This document shows, piece by piece, positions 1-8,232 of a DNA stretch of 64,000 nucleotides (the first letter of the stretch is position 1; the number at the start of each line of letters is the position of its first letter). The notes under the pieces are model-generated. The model worked only from the letters and a program-made list of their open reading frames with translations, was not told where the DNA came from and searched no databases. The DNA comes from Mycobacterium sp. IS-1496 (GTDB lineage Bacteria > Actinomycetota > Actinomycetes > Mycobacteriales > Mycobacteriaceae). Location of the stretch: NCBI RefSeq assembly GCF_001499995.1, contig NZ_LQIU01000056.1, positions 124,001 to 188,000 on the forward strand, written 5' to 3'. Position numbers and translations under genes: made by a program.

Positions 1-861
1 CCGGAGCAGCCGGGGCTGGTGCGGGTGCCCGACGCCGGTGTGCGAGGCCGAGGTGTGGCGGCGGTCCAGATGCTCGGCGAACTGCGCCAGGCCATCGACC
101 GCCTCGAGTTGAGCGTGGTCTACCAGCCGCAGTACCACCTCGCGACCTCGGAACTCGCGGGCCTGGAGGCGTTGGTGCGGTGGCCCCACCCCGTCCGGGG
201 CACGCTTGCCCCCAGCGACTTCCTCCCGATGGTGCGCAGCCACGGACTGATGGGAGCGCTCACCGACCTGGTGGTCGACAAGGCGCTCGACGACGCCGCG
301 GACTGGGCGGCCGGCGGCACACCCGTGCCGGTCGCGGTCAACCTGTTCGCGGCGACCATCGCCGACACCGACCTGCCGGACAGGATCGCCTCGGCACTCG
401 ACGCCCGTGGGCTGCCGCCTGCCGCACTGACCGTCGAGATCACCGAGGACCTGATCCTGCCCGACGTCAAACGAACCTGCGCGGTGCTGCGCGAACTGCG
501 CAGCCACGGCGTCCGGGTCGCCATCGACGACTTCGGCAGCGGATATTCGGCCCTGAGCTATCTGCGGGAACTGCCGATCGACGAGGTCAAGCTCGACCGC
601 CGGTTCATCGGCCCGGTCATCTGGGACCCGAGAGCCGGCGAGGTGGTCCGCGCGGTGGTCAACCTGGCGCAGACGCTCGGGCTGACGACGGTGGCCGAGG
701 GCGTCGAAAACGCGGAAACCGCCGAGCGCCTTCGCGCCTACCGTTGCGACGTGGCCCAGGGCTTCTTCTACAGCCCGCCGTTGAGCCGGGCCGGCACCGC
801 CGCGCTGCTGCGCACGGAGACTATTCGCCCGCCGGCACCAGTCGCAGTGAGATGGAGTTGA
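1..861 (+). CDS. EAL-domain c-di-GMP phosphodiesterase (5' end outside window)
   Basis: The reading frame is open from base 1, so the N-terminus lies upstream of the window. The visible part is almost entirely an EAL domain, which hydrolyses cyclic di-GMP to pGpG. The signature residues are present: LEALVRW, the metal-binding Asn in VNLF, the TVEITED glutamates, DDFGSG, the KLD lysine, the late glutamate in AEGVEN and QGFF. The domain therefore looks catalytically competent. In mycobacteria EAL domains are often joined to GGDEF or sensor domains, which cannot be seen here. The last 41 bases overlap the convergent msrB gene. Confidence 0.9.
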   Translation, partial: PEQPGLVRVPDAGVRGRGVAAVQMLGELRQAIDRLELSVVYQPQYHLATSELAGLEALVRWPHPVRGTLAPSDFLPMVRSHGLMGALTDLVVDKALDDAADWAAGGTPVPVAVNLFAATIADTDLPDRIASALDARGLPPAALTVEITEDLILPDVKRTCAVLRELRSHGVRVAIDDFGSGYSALSYLRELPIDEVKLDRRFIGPVIWDPRAGEVVRAVVNLAQTLGLTTVAEGVENAETAERLRAYRCDVAQGFFYSPPLSRAGTAALLRTETIRPPAPVAVRWS

Positions 862-1231
862 TGCAGTACCGCTGGTCGGTCGGCGTCGGGTAACCCTCGC
901 CTTCGAACACGTGGCCCAGGTGGCTGTGGCAGTTCGCGCACACCACTTCGACCCGGCGCATCCCGAGTGAGTCGTCGGACCGCAGGATGACCGCCTCGGA
1001 ATCGGCGGGGTCGAAGAAAGAGGGCCAGCCGCAATGGGATTCGAACTTCTCGGTGCTGCGGAAGAGTTCGGCGCCGCAGGCCCGGCACTGGTAGACGCCC
1101 TCGGTCTTGGTGTCGGTGTACTCACCGGTGAACGGCCGCTCGGTGCCGGCCCGGCGCAGGACCGCGAATTCCTCGGGGCTGAGCTTGCGGCGCCACTCGT
1201 CGTCGGTCAGTTGCACCTTCGGAGCAGTCAT
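821..1231 (-). CDS. msrB: Peptide-methionine (R)-S-oxide reductase MsrB
   Basis: 136 aa, a normal MsrB length. It reduces methionine-R-sulfoxide in proteins in the cytosol, using thioredoxin. Two CxxC pairs (CRAC near residue 50, CANC near 98) form the structural zinc site, and the catalytic cysteine lies in RYCINS near the C-terminus. HCGWPSF and the GHVF motif are typical of the family. It is the last gene of a minus-strand series with aftC 12 bases upstream, matching the order Rv2674-Rv2673 of M. tuberculosis. The 3' end overlaps the EAL gene tail to tail. Confidence 0.96.
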   Translation of the reverse strand: MTAPKVQLTDDEWRRKLSPEEFAVLRRAGTERPFTGEYTDTKTEGVYQCRACGAELFRSTEKFESHCGWPSFFDPADSEAVILRSDDSLGMRRVEVVCANCHSHLGHVFEGEGYPTPTDQRYCINSISLRLVPAGE

Positions 1232-1243
1232 GTCCCCAAGCTA

Positions 1244-2560
1244 CTACGCCGTCGGCGCGGCCCGCTTGACCTGCGGCGCACCGTCGACGGGGTCGGTGAG
1301 CCACGGCGGGTCGATACCCCGGTCGAGGCGGCCGTCGGCCTTGGCGTCGAGGTAGCGGAAGTACAGCACGGCGAACACCACCACGAGCATCAGCGACCAG
1401 CCGTAGGTCACCTTCATGTATTCGAGGAACCGGCCGGTGGTGGGCCACCGCCACATCAGCCACTTGTCCATCGTCATGAAGCCGTACACCGCCAGCCACG
1501 CCGGCCAGTTGCGCAGCACCGAGTTGGGCAGCACGACCGTCATCAGGAACGGGAACAACATCATCGAGTAGTAGGCCTGGCCCAGCGACAGCACCAGGAA
1601 CGACGCGGTCAGCAGTACACCTGAGGACGTCAGCAGCCAGAAGCGCGGATCACGGGTGCGGTAGAAGCGGTACAGCAGCACCAGGCTGCCGATCGTGAGC
1701 GCCAGGAACAGGATTCGGAGCGCGATGATCAGCAGGGGCGGCAGGCCGTAGTAGATGCCGTTGCCCTCGATCGAGCTGTTGAAGTAGTCCCGGGTGCCCA
1801 TGATGTAGGGCAGCGTGCGGGTGACGAAGTTCATCGGGTCGGTCATCAGCGGCCAGGCGGCGAGGTTGAACACCAGTGGCACCGCAGCGGCGGTGACCAG
1901 CGGCCGCCACTGGCGGTTGAGCAGCGGCAGCAACAGCAGCGGCGCCAGTGACGGTTTGACCACCAGCGCCAGTCCGATCGCCACCCCGGCCCACCACTCG
2001 TGGCCCCGCCTACCGTCGAGCAGCCAGCGGAAGAACAGCACCTCGGCCAGCAGCATGAAGCCGTTGATGTTGGTGAAAACAAGTGTGTTGGTGACCGATT
2101 CGGTGCAGTACATCGCAAGCACCAGCGCCGGCGCCGCCACCGAGGCCAGCGTGTAGTTGAACAGCCGCAGCAGGAAGTACGCGGCGACGAGGGTGGCGAG
2201 GCTGTTGAGCGTGAAGTACCAGTTGCGCGCCGCGAACTCCGGCACGAAGCCGAACGGCGCCAGCAGCAGGGTTCCACCCGGCGGGTAGAGGTAGTGCGGG
2301 TCGACGTGGTCGAAGTGCTCGTTGTAGATGTCCAGCCCCAGGCGCAGGTTCGACACCGCGCGGTAGACCGGCCCGAAGTCGTCGGTGATGTAGCCGTTGG
2401 TCGCCAGGACGTACGTGCGGTGGATCACCGTCATGATCGCCAACGGCCACAACACGTTGCGCAGGACCGTCGCCACGTCGGGAGGCGAGGTGCGGGGCCG
2501 GAAGGTGTTCACGAGGCCGGTGCGAAGAGAGTCTGCTGCCGCCACGAGCGAACCGTACAC
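1244..2560 (-). CDS. aftC: Alpha-(1->3)-arabinofuranosyltransferase AftC (GT87)
   Basis: 438 aa polytopic membrane protein with about ten hydrophobic segments, as in the GT-C fold. The acidic pair in ITDDFGPVYRAV lies in the first extracytoplasmic loop, where GT-C enzymes keep the catalytic Asp, followed by the YPPGG motif typical of GT87. Identification rests on family features and position between msrB and the Rv2672-like gene, the context of Rv2673. The known homologue adds alpha-1,3 branches to arabinogalactan and lipoarabinomannan using decaprenyl-phosphoarabinose. The start is GTG; no strong ribosome-binding site is visible and translation may be coupled to the gene 21 bases upstream. 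Confidence 0.9.
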   Translation of the reverse strand: MYGSLVAAADSLRTGLVNTFRPRTSPPDVATVLRNVLWPLAIMTVIHRTYVLATNGYITDDFGPVYRAVSNLRLGLDIYNEHFDHVDPHYLYPPGGTLLLAPFGFVPEFAARNWYFTLNSLATLVAAYFLLRLFNYTLASVAAPALVLAMYCTESVTNTLVFTNINGFMLLAEVLFFRWLLDGRRGHEWWAGVAIGLALVVKPSLAPLLLLPLLNRQWRPLVTAAAVPLVFNLAAWPLMTDPMNFVTRTLPYIMGTRDYFNSSIEGNGIYYGLPPLLIIALRILFLALTIGSLVLLYRFYRTRDPRFWLLTSSGVLLTASFLVLSLGQAYYSMMLFPFLMTVVLPNSVLRNWPAWLAVYGFMTMDKWLMWRWPTTGRFLEYMKVTYGWSLMLVVVFAVLYFRYLDAKADGRLDRGIDPPWLTDPVDGAPQVKRAAPTA

Positions 2561-2581
2561 CGGCGGCGCGCCGCCGAGACG

Positions 2582-4144
2582 TCAGGCCGGACAGTACGTG
2601 TCGGTCGCGGGCGGGGCACCGTTGTCGACGTAGCCCACCAGCGGTGCCAGCGCGCACGGGGAGTAGACGCTCGCCCCGTGGCCGATGCCCTGCCACATGA
2701 CGCGCTTGTTGGAGGCGCCCGCGTTGAGGATCGTCGCGGCAACCGCGGCGACGCCCTCGTTGCCCACGATGGGGTCGTTCTGGACCCCGAGCAGCAACAC
2801 CGGCACCGGCAGGTCCTTGGGTTCGGCCGGGGCCGATCCGCTCGGCCAGTTGAGGCAGGTGACCAGGTCGAGCGCGCCGACGACGCCGAACTGCGGATAC
2901 TGCTTACCCCAGGCGACCACCAATTCGCGCACCCGGTCGGGCGTCGGGCGGTTCAGCGCATCGCTGCAGGAGTTGACGAACTGACCGTCGGTCTGGCGCA
3001 ACCCCTCGGCGTCGGCGATCAGCGCGGTGAGCCGGGCGGTGTCGCCGGAGCGAGCGCCGGCGAGCGCCGCGCCGAGATCGTTGGTCGACGCGACCCCGTC
3101 GCCCTTCGGGAACGCCAACGCGGTGCTGATCGCCTCGGCCACCGCGGCCACCGACGCCCCGCCCGGTCCGTCACCCGACCGCGCCGCCGACAGCAGCCCG
3201 TCGACGACACCCTTCGGGTCGGGGGCCGCCGGGCAGCCGACGGCCACACACTGGGCGGCCCACGCGTCGAGCGCGGCCTGCTCACCCTTGACGCGCTGTT
3301 CGGCGGCGGCCTCGGCGCCGATCGCCAGCGGCAGCGGCGAGTCGAGCGCCAATCGGGCCACCTTGTTGGGGTGCGATCCGGCGTAGGCCAGCGCCACCTG
3401 TGCGCCGTTGCCGATCCCGAGCAGAGCCAGCGCGGGCACGTCCCAGGTGCTGCGCAACCGCTCGAGGTCCTCGGCGGCGTGGGCGTTGTCGTAGGCCGAG
3501 TCGCCGGGGGCGATGGTGTCGGTGCAGCTGGTCGTCGCCGTCATCGTGATGGCGCCGAGGTTGGCGACCGGATCGTCGCCGTAGGCGAACTGGGCCTGCT
3601 CGATCATCTCCTGACGGTCGTACAGGTCGCGGCACTCCAAAGCCCCGGACATCCCGATACCGCGACGGTCGACGGCGACGATCGGGTGCTTGTCGAGCAG
3701 GGCCTGCGAGCGCGACAGCCACACCGGCAGCTGCACCGAGGACGGCAGGTCGGAGCCGGTCGTCATGACCACCGGGCCGGCGTCGGCCGGCGTGCGCGCC
3801 GAGGTGGCCCGTACGACACCGATGGTGACCGTGCCGGTCGCGCCGTCGATCGGGTCGAGGTCGGCGTCGTAGGTGGCGCAGTCCAGCGTCACCCCGGGCA
3901 CCGGGTCGACGGCCGCGTCGCCGAACACCTCGTCGGTGCACTCCCGCCAGGACAGGTCGTTCTTGGGCACCTCGACCGGGGGCGGCCCGGCCTGCTGCTG
4001 GGTGGTCTCGGGTTGACCCTGCGGCCGCGCGCCGTCGTCGGTGGCGAACCGGGGATTGGCCGCCAGGCCGGGCGCGCAGCCGGCCAGCACCAGCGCAACC
4101 GTCGACAGGCTCACGGCCCGGAGCAGCAGGGGGTGCCGACGCAT
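2582..4144 (-). CDS. Alpha/beta-hydrolase-like lipoprotein (Rv2672 type), nucleophile Ser not seen
   Basis: 520 aa from the ATG at 4144. The N-terminus has a lipoprotein signal peptide with lipobox LAGC, so the protein is exported and lipid-anchored. The body resembles the TAP-like C-terminal alpha/beta hydrolases (tripeptidyl aminopeptidase family). VDRRGIGMSG, an acidic residue in GVQNDP and a His in GIGHGAS fit that fold. The expected nucleophile elbow GxSxG instead reads GIGNGAQ, so Ser appears replaced by Gly. A TACTGT hexamer 7 bases before the ATG suggests a leaderless mRNA. It could be a proteolytically inactive binding protein. Confidence 0.85.
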   Translation of the reverse strand: MRRHPLLLRAVSLSTVALVLAGCAPGLAANPRFATDDGARPQGQPETTQQQAGPPPVEVPKNDLSWRECTDEVFGDAAVDPVPGVTLDCATYDADLDPIDGATGTVTIGVVRATSARTPADAGPVVMTTGSDLPSSVQLPVWLSRSQALLDKHPIVAVDRRGIGMSGALECRDLYDRQEMIEQAQFAYGDDPVANLGAITMTATTSCTDTIAPGDSAYDNAHAAEDLERLRSTWDVPALALLGIGNGAQVALAYAGSHPNKVARLALDSPLPLAIGAEAAAEQRVKGEQAALDAWAAQCVAVGCPAAPDPKGVVDGLLSAARSGDGPGGASVAAVAEAISTALAFPKGDGVASTNDLGAALAGARSGDTARLTALIADAEGLRQTDGQFVNSCSDALNRPTPDRVRELVVAWGKQYPQFGVVGALDLVTCLNWPSGSAPAEPKDLPVPVLLLGVQNDPIVGNEGVAAVAATILNAGASNKRVMWQGIGHGASVYSPCALAPLVGYVDNGAPPATDTYCPA

Positions 4145-4157
4145 GCTGACCACAGTA
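4145..4157 (-). promoter_or_regulatory. Putative -10 element for leaderless transcript of the Rv2672-like gene
   Basis: On the minus strand TACTGT (4157-4152, matching TANNNT) lies 7 bases before the ATG at 4144. This places the transcription start at the A of the start codon, a common mycobacterial arrangement. I see no good -35. Confidence 0.45.
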
Positions 4158-4166
4158 GCGAGGGGG

Positions 4167-4940
4167 TCACCGGCTCCGGACGTACCGGCAGTACAGATAG
4201 CCGTCGTCGTCGGTGAGCACGTGGCTGCGGCGCAGCGGCGTGCGGACCTGACCCGGGCCGGTCACGATCCGCTGCGCCTCACCGCCGACGAGCACCGGCG
4301 CGATCGTGACGCACAGTTCGTCGAGCAGGTCGGCGGCGGTGAACAGGCCGAGCACGCCGGGGCCGCCTTCGGTGAGCACACGCAACAACCCCCGCCGGGC
4401 GAGGATCTCGAGTGCGGTGGCCGGGTCGACCGAGTCGGGTTCGGGACCCGAGGCGTCGACGACCTCGGCGAGGCCGGCGAACCGTTCGCGCGCCGCGACG
4501 GCCGTGCGCGCGCTGGTGAGCAGGATCGGCGCCACGTCGGTGCGGTGGAAGAACTTGGCGTCGCGGTCCAGGTCGGCCGAGCGGGTGAGCACCGCGACGG
4601 GCGGGATCTCGCTCTGGCCGCGGGCCGCGCGGTCCTGGCGCGCGGCGGCGCCGAGGTGGGCGCCGGAGTAGTCCTCCGTGCGCACCGTGGCGGCGCCGAC
4701 GACGATCACGTCGGCGGCTTGGCGCATCCTGGCGAACAGCGCCCGGTCGCCGGCTGCCCCGAGGCCTGCGGACCTGCCCGCGACCGTGGCGCCGCCGTCC
4801 ACGCTGGCGATCATGTTGCCGCGCACCCAGCAGCGCTGCAGGTCGTCGGGGTAGGCGTAGAAGTCGCCGAGCCGGTCGTCGCCGACCGCCTCGACAGGTC
4901 CCAGCACTGTGAACTGCGTCCCAGCCGCGGACTCGGGCAT
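4167..4940 (-). CDS. ribD: RibD C-terminal-domain (pyrimidine/dihydrofolate reductase-like) protein
   Basis: 257 aa, the length of Rv2671. It is a stand-alone RibD C-terminal reductase domain with a dihydrofolate-reductase-like fold and NADPH binding. There is no N-terminal deaminase domain. Recognisable segments are NMIASVDGGATV near residue 40, VGAATVRTEDY near 80 and TEGGPGVLG near 200. The M. tuberculosis homologue is reported to have dihydrofolate reductase activity, so its role may be folate rather than riboflavin. It is first in the minus-strand row ribD, hydrolase-like lipoprotein, aftC, msrB, with gaps of 13, 21 and 12 bases. It is divergent from zapE. Confidence 0.88.
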   Translation of the reverse strand: MPESAAGTQFTVLGPVEAVGDDRLGDFYAYPDDLQRCWVRGNMIASVDGGATVAGRSAGLGAAGDRALFARMRQAADVIVVGAATVRTEDYSGAHLGAAARQDRAARGQSEIPPVAVLTRSADLDRDAKFFHRTDVAPILLTSARTAVAARERFAGLAEVVDASGPEPDSVDPATALEILARRGLLRVLTEGGPGVLGLFTAADLLDELCVTIAPVLVGGEAQRIVTGPGQVRTPLRRSHVLTDDDGYLYCRYVRSR

Positions 4941-4962
4941 GGGAACGATTGCAGCACGTCGC

Positions 4963-4976
4963 TACGCTGCTTCGCA
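4963..4976 (+). promoter_or_regulatory. Leaderless promoter -10 for zapE-like gene
   Basis: TACGCT (4963-4968, TANNNT) is followed by 7 bases and then ATG at 4976. No ribosome-binding site precedes the ATG. This favours ATG 4976 over the upstream TTG at 4949. Confidence 0.5.
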
Positions 4977-6022
4977 TGCCTGGGTCCAGTGGTGCGCCGA
5001 ATCAACCGGACCATCTCGTCGACCGGCACCCCAGCGTCACCCCGGAACGCCTCGTCGCCCAGTTGGTGCCGCCGCCGACGTTCACTCACGTCAGCTTCGA
5101 CAACTACCGTCCCGATCCGGCTGAACCGTCGCAGGCCGCGGCGGTCGAAGCGTGCCGGGCGTTCTGCGCCGATGCGGTGACACGGCGCGCGGGCAAGAAG
5201 AAGTTGTTCGGCAAGCGCGAGGTGTTGCCGGGTGTCGGGGTCTACCTCGACGGCGGGTTCGGGGTGGGCAAGACCCACCTGCTCGCCTCGTCGTACTACG
5301 AGCTGCCCGAACCGAAGGCGTTCGCGACGTTCGGAGAGCTGACCCAGCTGGCCGGGGTGTTCGGGTTCGTCGAGAGCGTGGAACTGCTCAGCCACTACGT
5401 CGTGGTGTGCATCGACGAGTTCGAACTCGACGACCCGGGCAACACGACGCTGATCTCCCGGCTGCTGTCACAGCTCGTCGAGCGGGGCGTGTCGATCGCG
5501 GCGACGTCGAACACCCTGCCTGAGCAGCTGGGAGAGGGCCGGTTCGCCGCGCAGGACTTCCTGCGCGAGATCCACACGCTCGCCTCGATCTTCACCACCG
5601 TGCGGATCGAGGGTCCCGACTACCGGCACCGCGACCTGCCGCCTGCGCCGGAGCCGCCCACCGACGCGGAGGTCACCGAACGGGCCGAGGGCACCGCGGG
5701 GGCGACCCTCGACGACTTCGATGCGCTGTGCGCGCACCTGGCGACCATGCATCCGTCGCGGTACCTGTCGTTGATCGAGGGCGTCACGCAGGTGTTCATC
5801 ACCGGGGTGCACCCGCTCGACGATCAGAGCGTCGCGCTGCGCCTGGTGTCGCTGACCGACCGGCTCTACGACGCGGGCATCCCCGTGGTGGCGTCGGGGT
5901 CGAAGCTGGACACCATCTTCAGCGAGGAGATGCTCGCCGGCGGGTTCCGCAAGAAGTACCTGCGGGCGACGTCGCGGCTGCTGGCGCTGACCGCGGCCGG
6001 ACAGGAGGCGCGGGAGGCCTAG
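4976..6022 (+). CDS. zapE: AFG1/ZapE-family P-loop ATPase
   Basis: 348 aa counted from the ATG at 4976. The Walker A motif GGFGVGKTH is near residue 92 and Walker B is VVCIDEFELDDPG near 140. These are the signatures of the AFG1/ZapE family, linked to cell division in E. coli and to mitochondrial protein quality control in eukaryotes. It corresponds to Rv2670c, which is also divergent from ribD. The start was chosen because a -10 hexamer sits exactly 7 bases upstream. Its partner in mycobacteria is not evident from the context. It ends 13 bases from the convergent GNAT gene. Confidence 0.88.
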   Translation: MPGSSGAPNQPDHLVDRHPSVTPERLVAQLVPPPTFTHVSFDNYRPDPAEPSQAAAVEACRAFCADAVTRRAGKKKLFGKREVLPGVGVYLDGGFGVGKTHLLASSYYELPEPKAFATFGELTQLAGVFGFVESVELLSHYVVVCIDEFELDDPGNTTLISRLLSQLVERGVSIAATSNTLPEQLGEGRFAAQDFLREIHTLASIFTTVRIEGPDYRHRDLPPAPEPPTDAEVTERAEGTAGATLDDFDALCAHLATMHPSRYLSLIEGVTQVFITGVHPLDDQSVALRLVSLTDRLYDAGIPVVASGSKLDTIFSEEMLAGGFRKKYLRATSRLLALTAAGQEAREA

Positions 6023-6035
6023 GCGTCACGGCGGC

Positions 6036-6584
6036 TCAGGCGTTCCCGAGCGGGCACACCATCACGAAGTCGTTCTCGACACCCGCGCCGAGGCGGAACG
6101 TCTTCGTGCCCGTGACGGCGAAACCGTGTTTGGCGTAGAACCGTTGCGCGCGCCGGTTCTCCTGGTTCACGCCCAGCCACACGCAGCGGTACCCGGTTCG
6201 GCGGGCCAAGGCGAGCGCCTCGGTCATCAGCGCCGAGGACGCGCCGGAGCCGTGGCTGTCGGGCAGGACGTACATCTTCGACACTTCGATCGCCGGGCGC
6301 GGGGTCACGGCCCGCTGCACGTCCTCGTCGTCGGGCACACCGCGAATCAGCATGGCGTAGCCCACCATTCGGCCACCCTCGCGGGCGGCCAGCACGACGC
6401 GGTCCGGATCGGTGAGGTACTCGGAGAACCGGTGCTGCGAGAGGTTCTCGGCGACGAACGCCGCGATGTTCTGCGCGGTCACCGACGGTGGACACGCCAG
6501 CGGGAAGGTGCGGGCGGCGACGTCGGCGAGTTCGGGAAGGTCGGCGCGGGTGGCCGGGGAGACCTGCGGGTCTACAGGTTCCAC
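6036..6584 (-). CDS. GNAT-family N-acetyltransferase (Rv2669 type)
   Basis: About 182 aa if it starts at the GTG at 6584, which overlaps the end of the upstream exported-protein gene by 13 bases. A longer frame up to 6659 exists, but its extra residues look like shadow sequence. GNAT features are present: a central strand YVLPDSHGSGASSALM, in which the acetyl-CoA loop reads HGSGASS rather than the textbook QxxGxG/A, and the late segment NRRAQRFYAKHGF. The substrate is unknown. It is the homologue by position of Rv2669 and probably co-transcribed with the upstream gene. Confidence 0.8.
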   Translation of the reverse strand: MEPVDPQVSPATRADLPELADVAARTFPLACPPSVTAQNIAAFVAENLSQHRFSEYLTDPDRVVLAAREGGRMVGYAMLIRGVPDDEDVQRAVTPRPAIEVSKMYVLPDSHGSGASSALMTEALALARRTGYRCVWLGVNQENRRAQRFYAKHGFAVTGTKTFRLGAGVENDFVMVCPLGNA

Positions 6585-7060
6585 TGCGCGAGGTGCTCGC
6601 CGGTGATCTTGTCGATCAGCACGACGTTGGACACCAGATCCCGGTAGCAGTCCCACCACACGCCACCGCTGACCGTCGATCCGGCCGGGGCGTTGGTCAG
6701 CGCGGCCTGCAGGGCGTCGGGTGCGTCGGTGTTACGGGGTTCGTACGCGTCGCCGGTGGGGGTGACGCCGCGGAACTGGAACGTGATGGCCATCGCGTAG
6801 GGCACCGGCACCCTGATCGGCTGGACCACGACGTTGGCGCGCCACACCTGGTTGCGCGGCGGCCGCGGCGGATAACCGAAGCCGGGCGGGATCGGCGACG
6901 GTTCGACGCTGAGGACGGTCACGTCGGCGACCAGGCCCTTGAAGTCCACCCGAAGTGGTTGGCCGATGCGGCCGATGGGCGATCCCACCGCGACGGCGGG
7001 CGCCGCGGTCAGCCCGGCCACGACGATCAGGGCGGTCAGCAGCATCAGAAGCCGGCGCAT
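6572..7060 (-). CDS. Exported protein (Rv2668 type)
   Basis: 162 aa starting at the ATG at 7060, which follows a good ribosome-binding site (AGGGA, about 5 bases upstream). The first 22 residues are a classic Sec signal peptide ending APAVA. The mature part is about 140 aa with no catalytic motif I recognise. Gene order with the GNAT, clpC2 and zapE genes matches Rv2670c-Rv2667, which supports a homologue of the exported protein Rv2668. Function unknown. Confidence 0.8.
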   Translation of the reverse strand: MRRLLMLLTALIVVAGLTAAPAVAVGSPIGRIGQPLRVDFKGLVADVTVLSVEPSPIPPGFGYPPRPPRNQVWRANVVVQPIRVPVPYAMAITFQFRGVTPTGDAYEPRNTDAPDALQAALTNAPAGSTVSGGVWWDCYRDLVSNVVLIDKITGEHLAQWNL

Positions 7061-7127
7061 GGTTTCCCTCCCTAGGTGTGCATCGCATGATGGCACACCC
7101 CGCAGGGGCGCCACAGTCGATCCGGGG

Positions 7128-7718
7128 TCAGCAGGCCTCCAGCCGCAGCAGCGCCGCCTTGGCGGCCGCCCCGCCGACGTACTGGCCGGTCGTGCCGTCC
7201 GAGCGGACCACCCGGTGGCAGGGGATCACCACCGGCAGCGGATTGTGCGCGCACGCGCTGCCGACGGCGCGCACCGCCTTCGGGTTGCCGACGGCGGCGG
7301 CCACCGCCGCATAACTGGCGCGGTGACCGTAGCCGATGGAGCGCAGCTGTTCGACGACGGAGCGGCGGAATCCGTCGGCGAGGCGCAGGTCCACCGGCAC
7401 ATCGAAGGTGGTGCGCCGCTTGGCGAAGTACTCGTCGAGCTGGCGCGCCACGGTGTCGAGCCGCTGCGGCGCCCGCAGGATGCGCGGGCTGATCCTGGCC
7501 GCGAGGACGCCCAGCACCGCGGTGTGGTCCTCGACGTCGTAGGCCACGCGTACCAGGCCGGCGGGGGTGGCGGCCAGCAGCAGCGTGCCGACCGGGCTGT
7601 CGACGGTCCGGTAGGCGACGTCAAGGAGGCCCGCGGTCTCGGCGTCGGCGCTCAGCGTGGTGTGCAGCCGGGCCAAGGTCGCGTCGTCGGTTGGGGCGGC
7701 GAACATGTCGGCGGTCAT
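7128..7718 (-). CDS. ogt: Methylated-DNA--protein-cysteine methyltransferase
   Basis: 196 aa. It transfers the alkyl group from O6-alkylguanine to its own cysteine. The active-site motif IPCHRVV lies near residue 162, preceded by the helix-turn-helix segment and the Asn/Arg region that flips the base. There is no Ada-type N-terminal domain. The start ATG overlaps the stop of the upstream sigma-factor gene (ATGA), so the two are translationally coupled. In M. tuberculosis ogt sits elsewhere next to alkA, so this is a different genomic setting. Confidence 0.93.
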   Translation of the reverse strand: MTADMFAAPTDDATLARLHTTLSADAETAGLLDVAYRTVDSPVGTLLLAATPAGLVRVAYDVEDHTAVLGVLAARISPRILRAPQRLDTVARQLDEYFAKRRTTFDVPVDLRLADGFRRSVVEQLRSIGYGHRASYAAVAAAVGNPKAVRAVGSACAHNPLPVVIPCHRVVRSDGTTGQYVGGAAAKAALLRLEAC

Positions 7719-8191
7719 CGGAGGGCCTCCTCGCGGTAGATCGAGCGCAGCGTCCGCAGGCCGTCGGCGCAGGCACGGCGGGCGGCGTCGGGAGAGTTGC
7801 CGAGCAGTCCGGCGATCTCGGCGAACGGCAGGCCGGCGATGTGGCGGTAGGCGACGGCCTGGCGTTGCTTGGCGGGCAGCGATGCGAGCGCGGCCCACAG
7901 GTCGGGATGCCGGTCCGCGGGGTCGCCGTGGCCGGACGGCCGGTCGGGGAGGGTGTCGGTCGGCACGGCCCGGCGGGAGTTGGCGCGGCCGACGTCCAGG
8001 GCGCGCCGGTGCGCGATCGTCACCAACCACGCTTCGACGTTGGCGCCTGCCGGTAGGTCCGGGTAGGCGCGCAGCGCGGACAGGAAGGTCTCCGACCAGG
8101 CGTCCTCGGCGTCGACGGGTCCGACGACGGCGCGGCACACCCGCAACACGGTGGCTCCGTGTTCGGCCACCACGTCCTCGAACGGTCGCAT
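7715..8191 (-). CDS. ECF-type RNA polymerase sigma factor
   Basis: 158 aa. The N-terminal half carries region 2 (AEDAWSETFLSALRAYPDL, then AWLVTIAHRRALD). The C-terminal half carries region 4 with a helix-turn-helix (LPAKQRQAVAYRHIAGLPFA, then EIAGLLGNSPDAARR). No anti-sigma gene adjoins it. The downstream partner is ogt, joined by a 4-base overlap, so the factor may control alkylation repair or simply be co-expressed with it. ATG 8191 was chosen; an in-frame GTG lies 6 bases further upstream. Confidence 0.88.
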   Translation of the reverse strand: MRPFEDVVAEHGATVLRVCRAVVGPVDAEDAWSETFLSALRAYPDLPAGANVEAWLVTIAHRRALDVGRANSRRAVPTDTLPDRPSGHGDPADRHPDLWAALASLPAKQRQAVAYRHIAGLPFAEIAGLLGNSPDAARRACADGLRTLRSIYREEALR

Positions 8192-8232
8192 CCTCACATC
8201 CTGTAGACGCCGCGGCGCGGCGGGATGTGAGA

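Noticed and set aside
2000..4216. Very long plus-strand frame (over 700 codons) opposite the Rv2672-like gene and aftC
   Set aside because: It is antisense to two well-supported genes and is dominated by Arg, Gly and His, the usual shadow of GC3-rich coding DNA.
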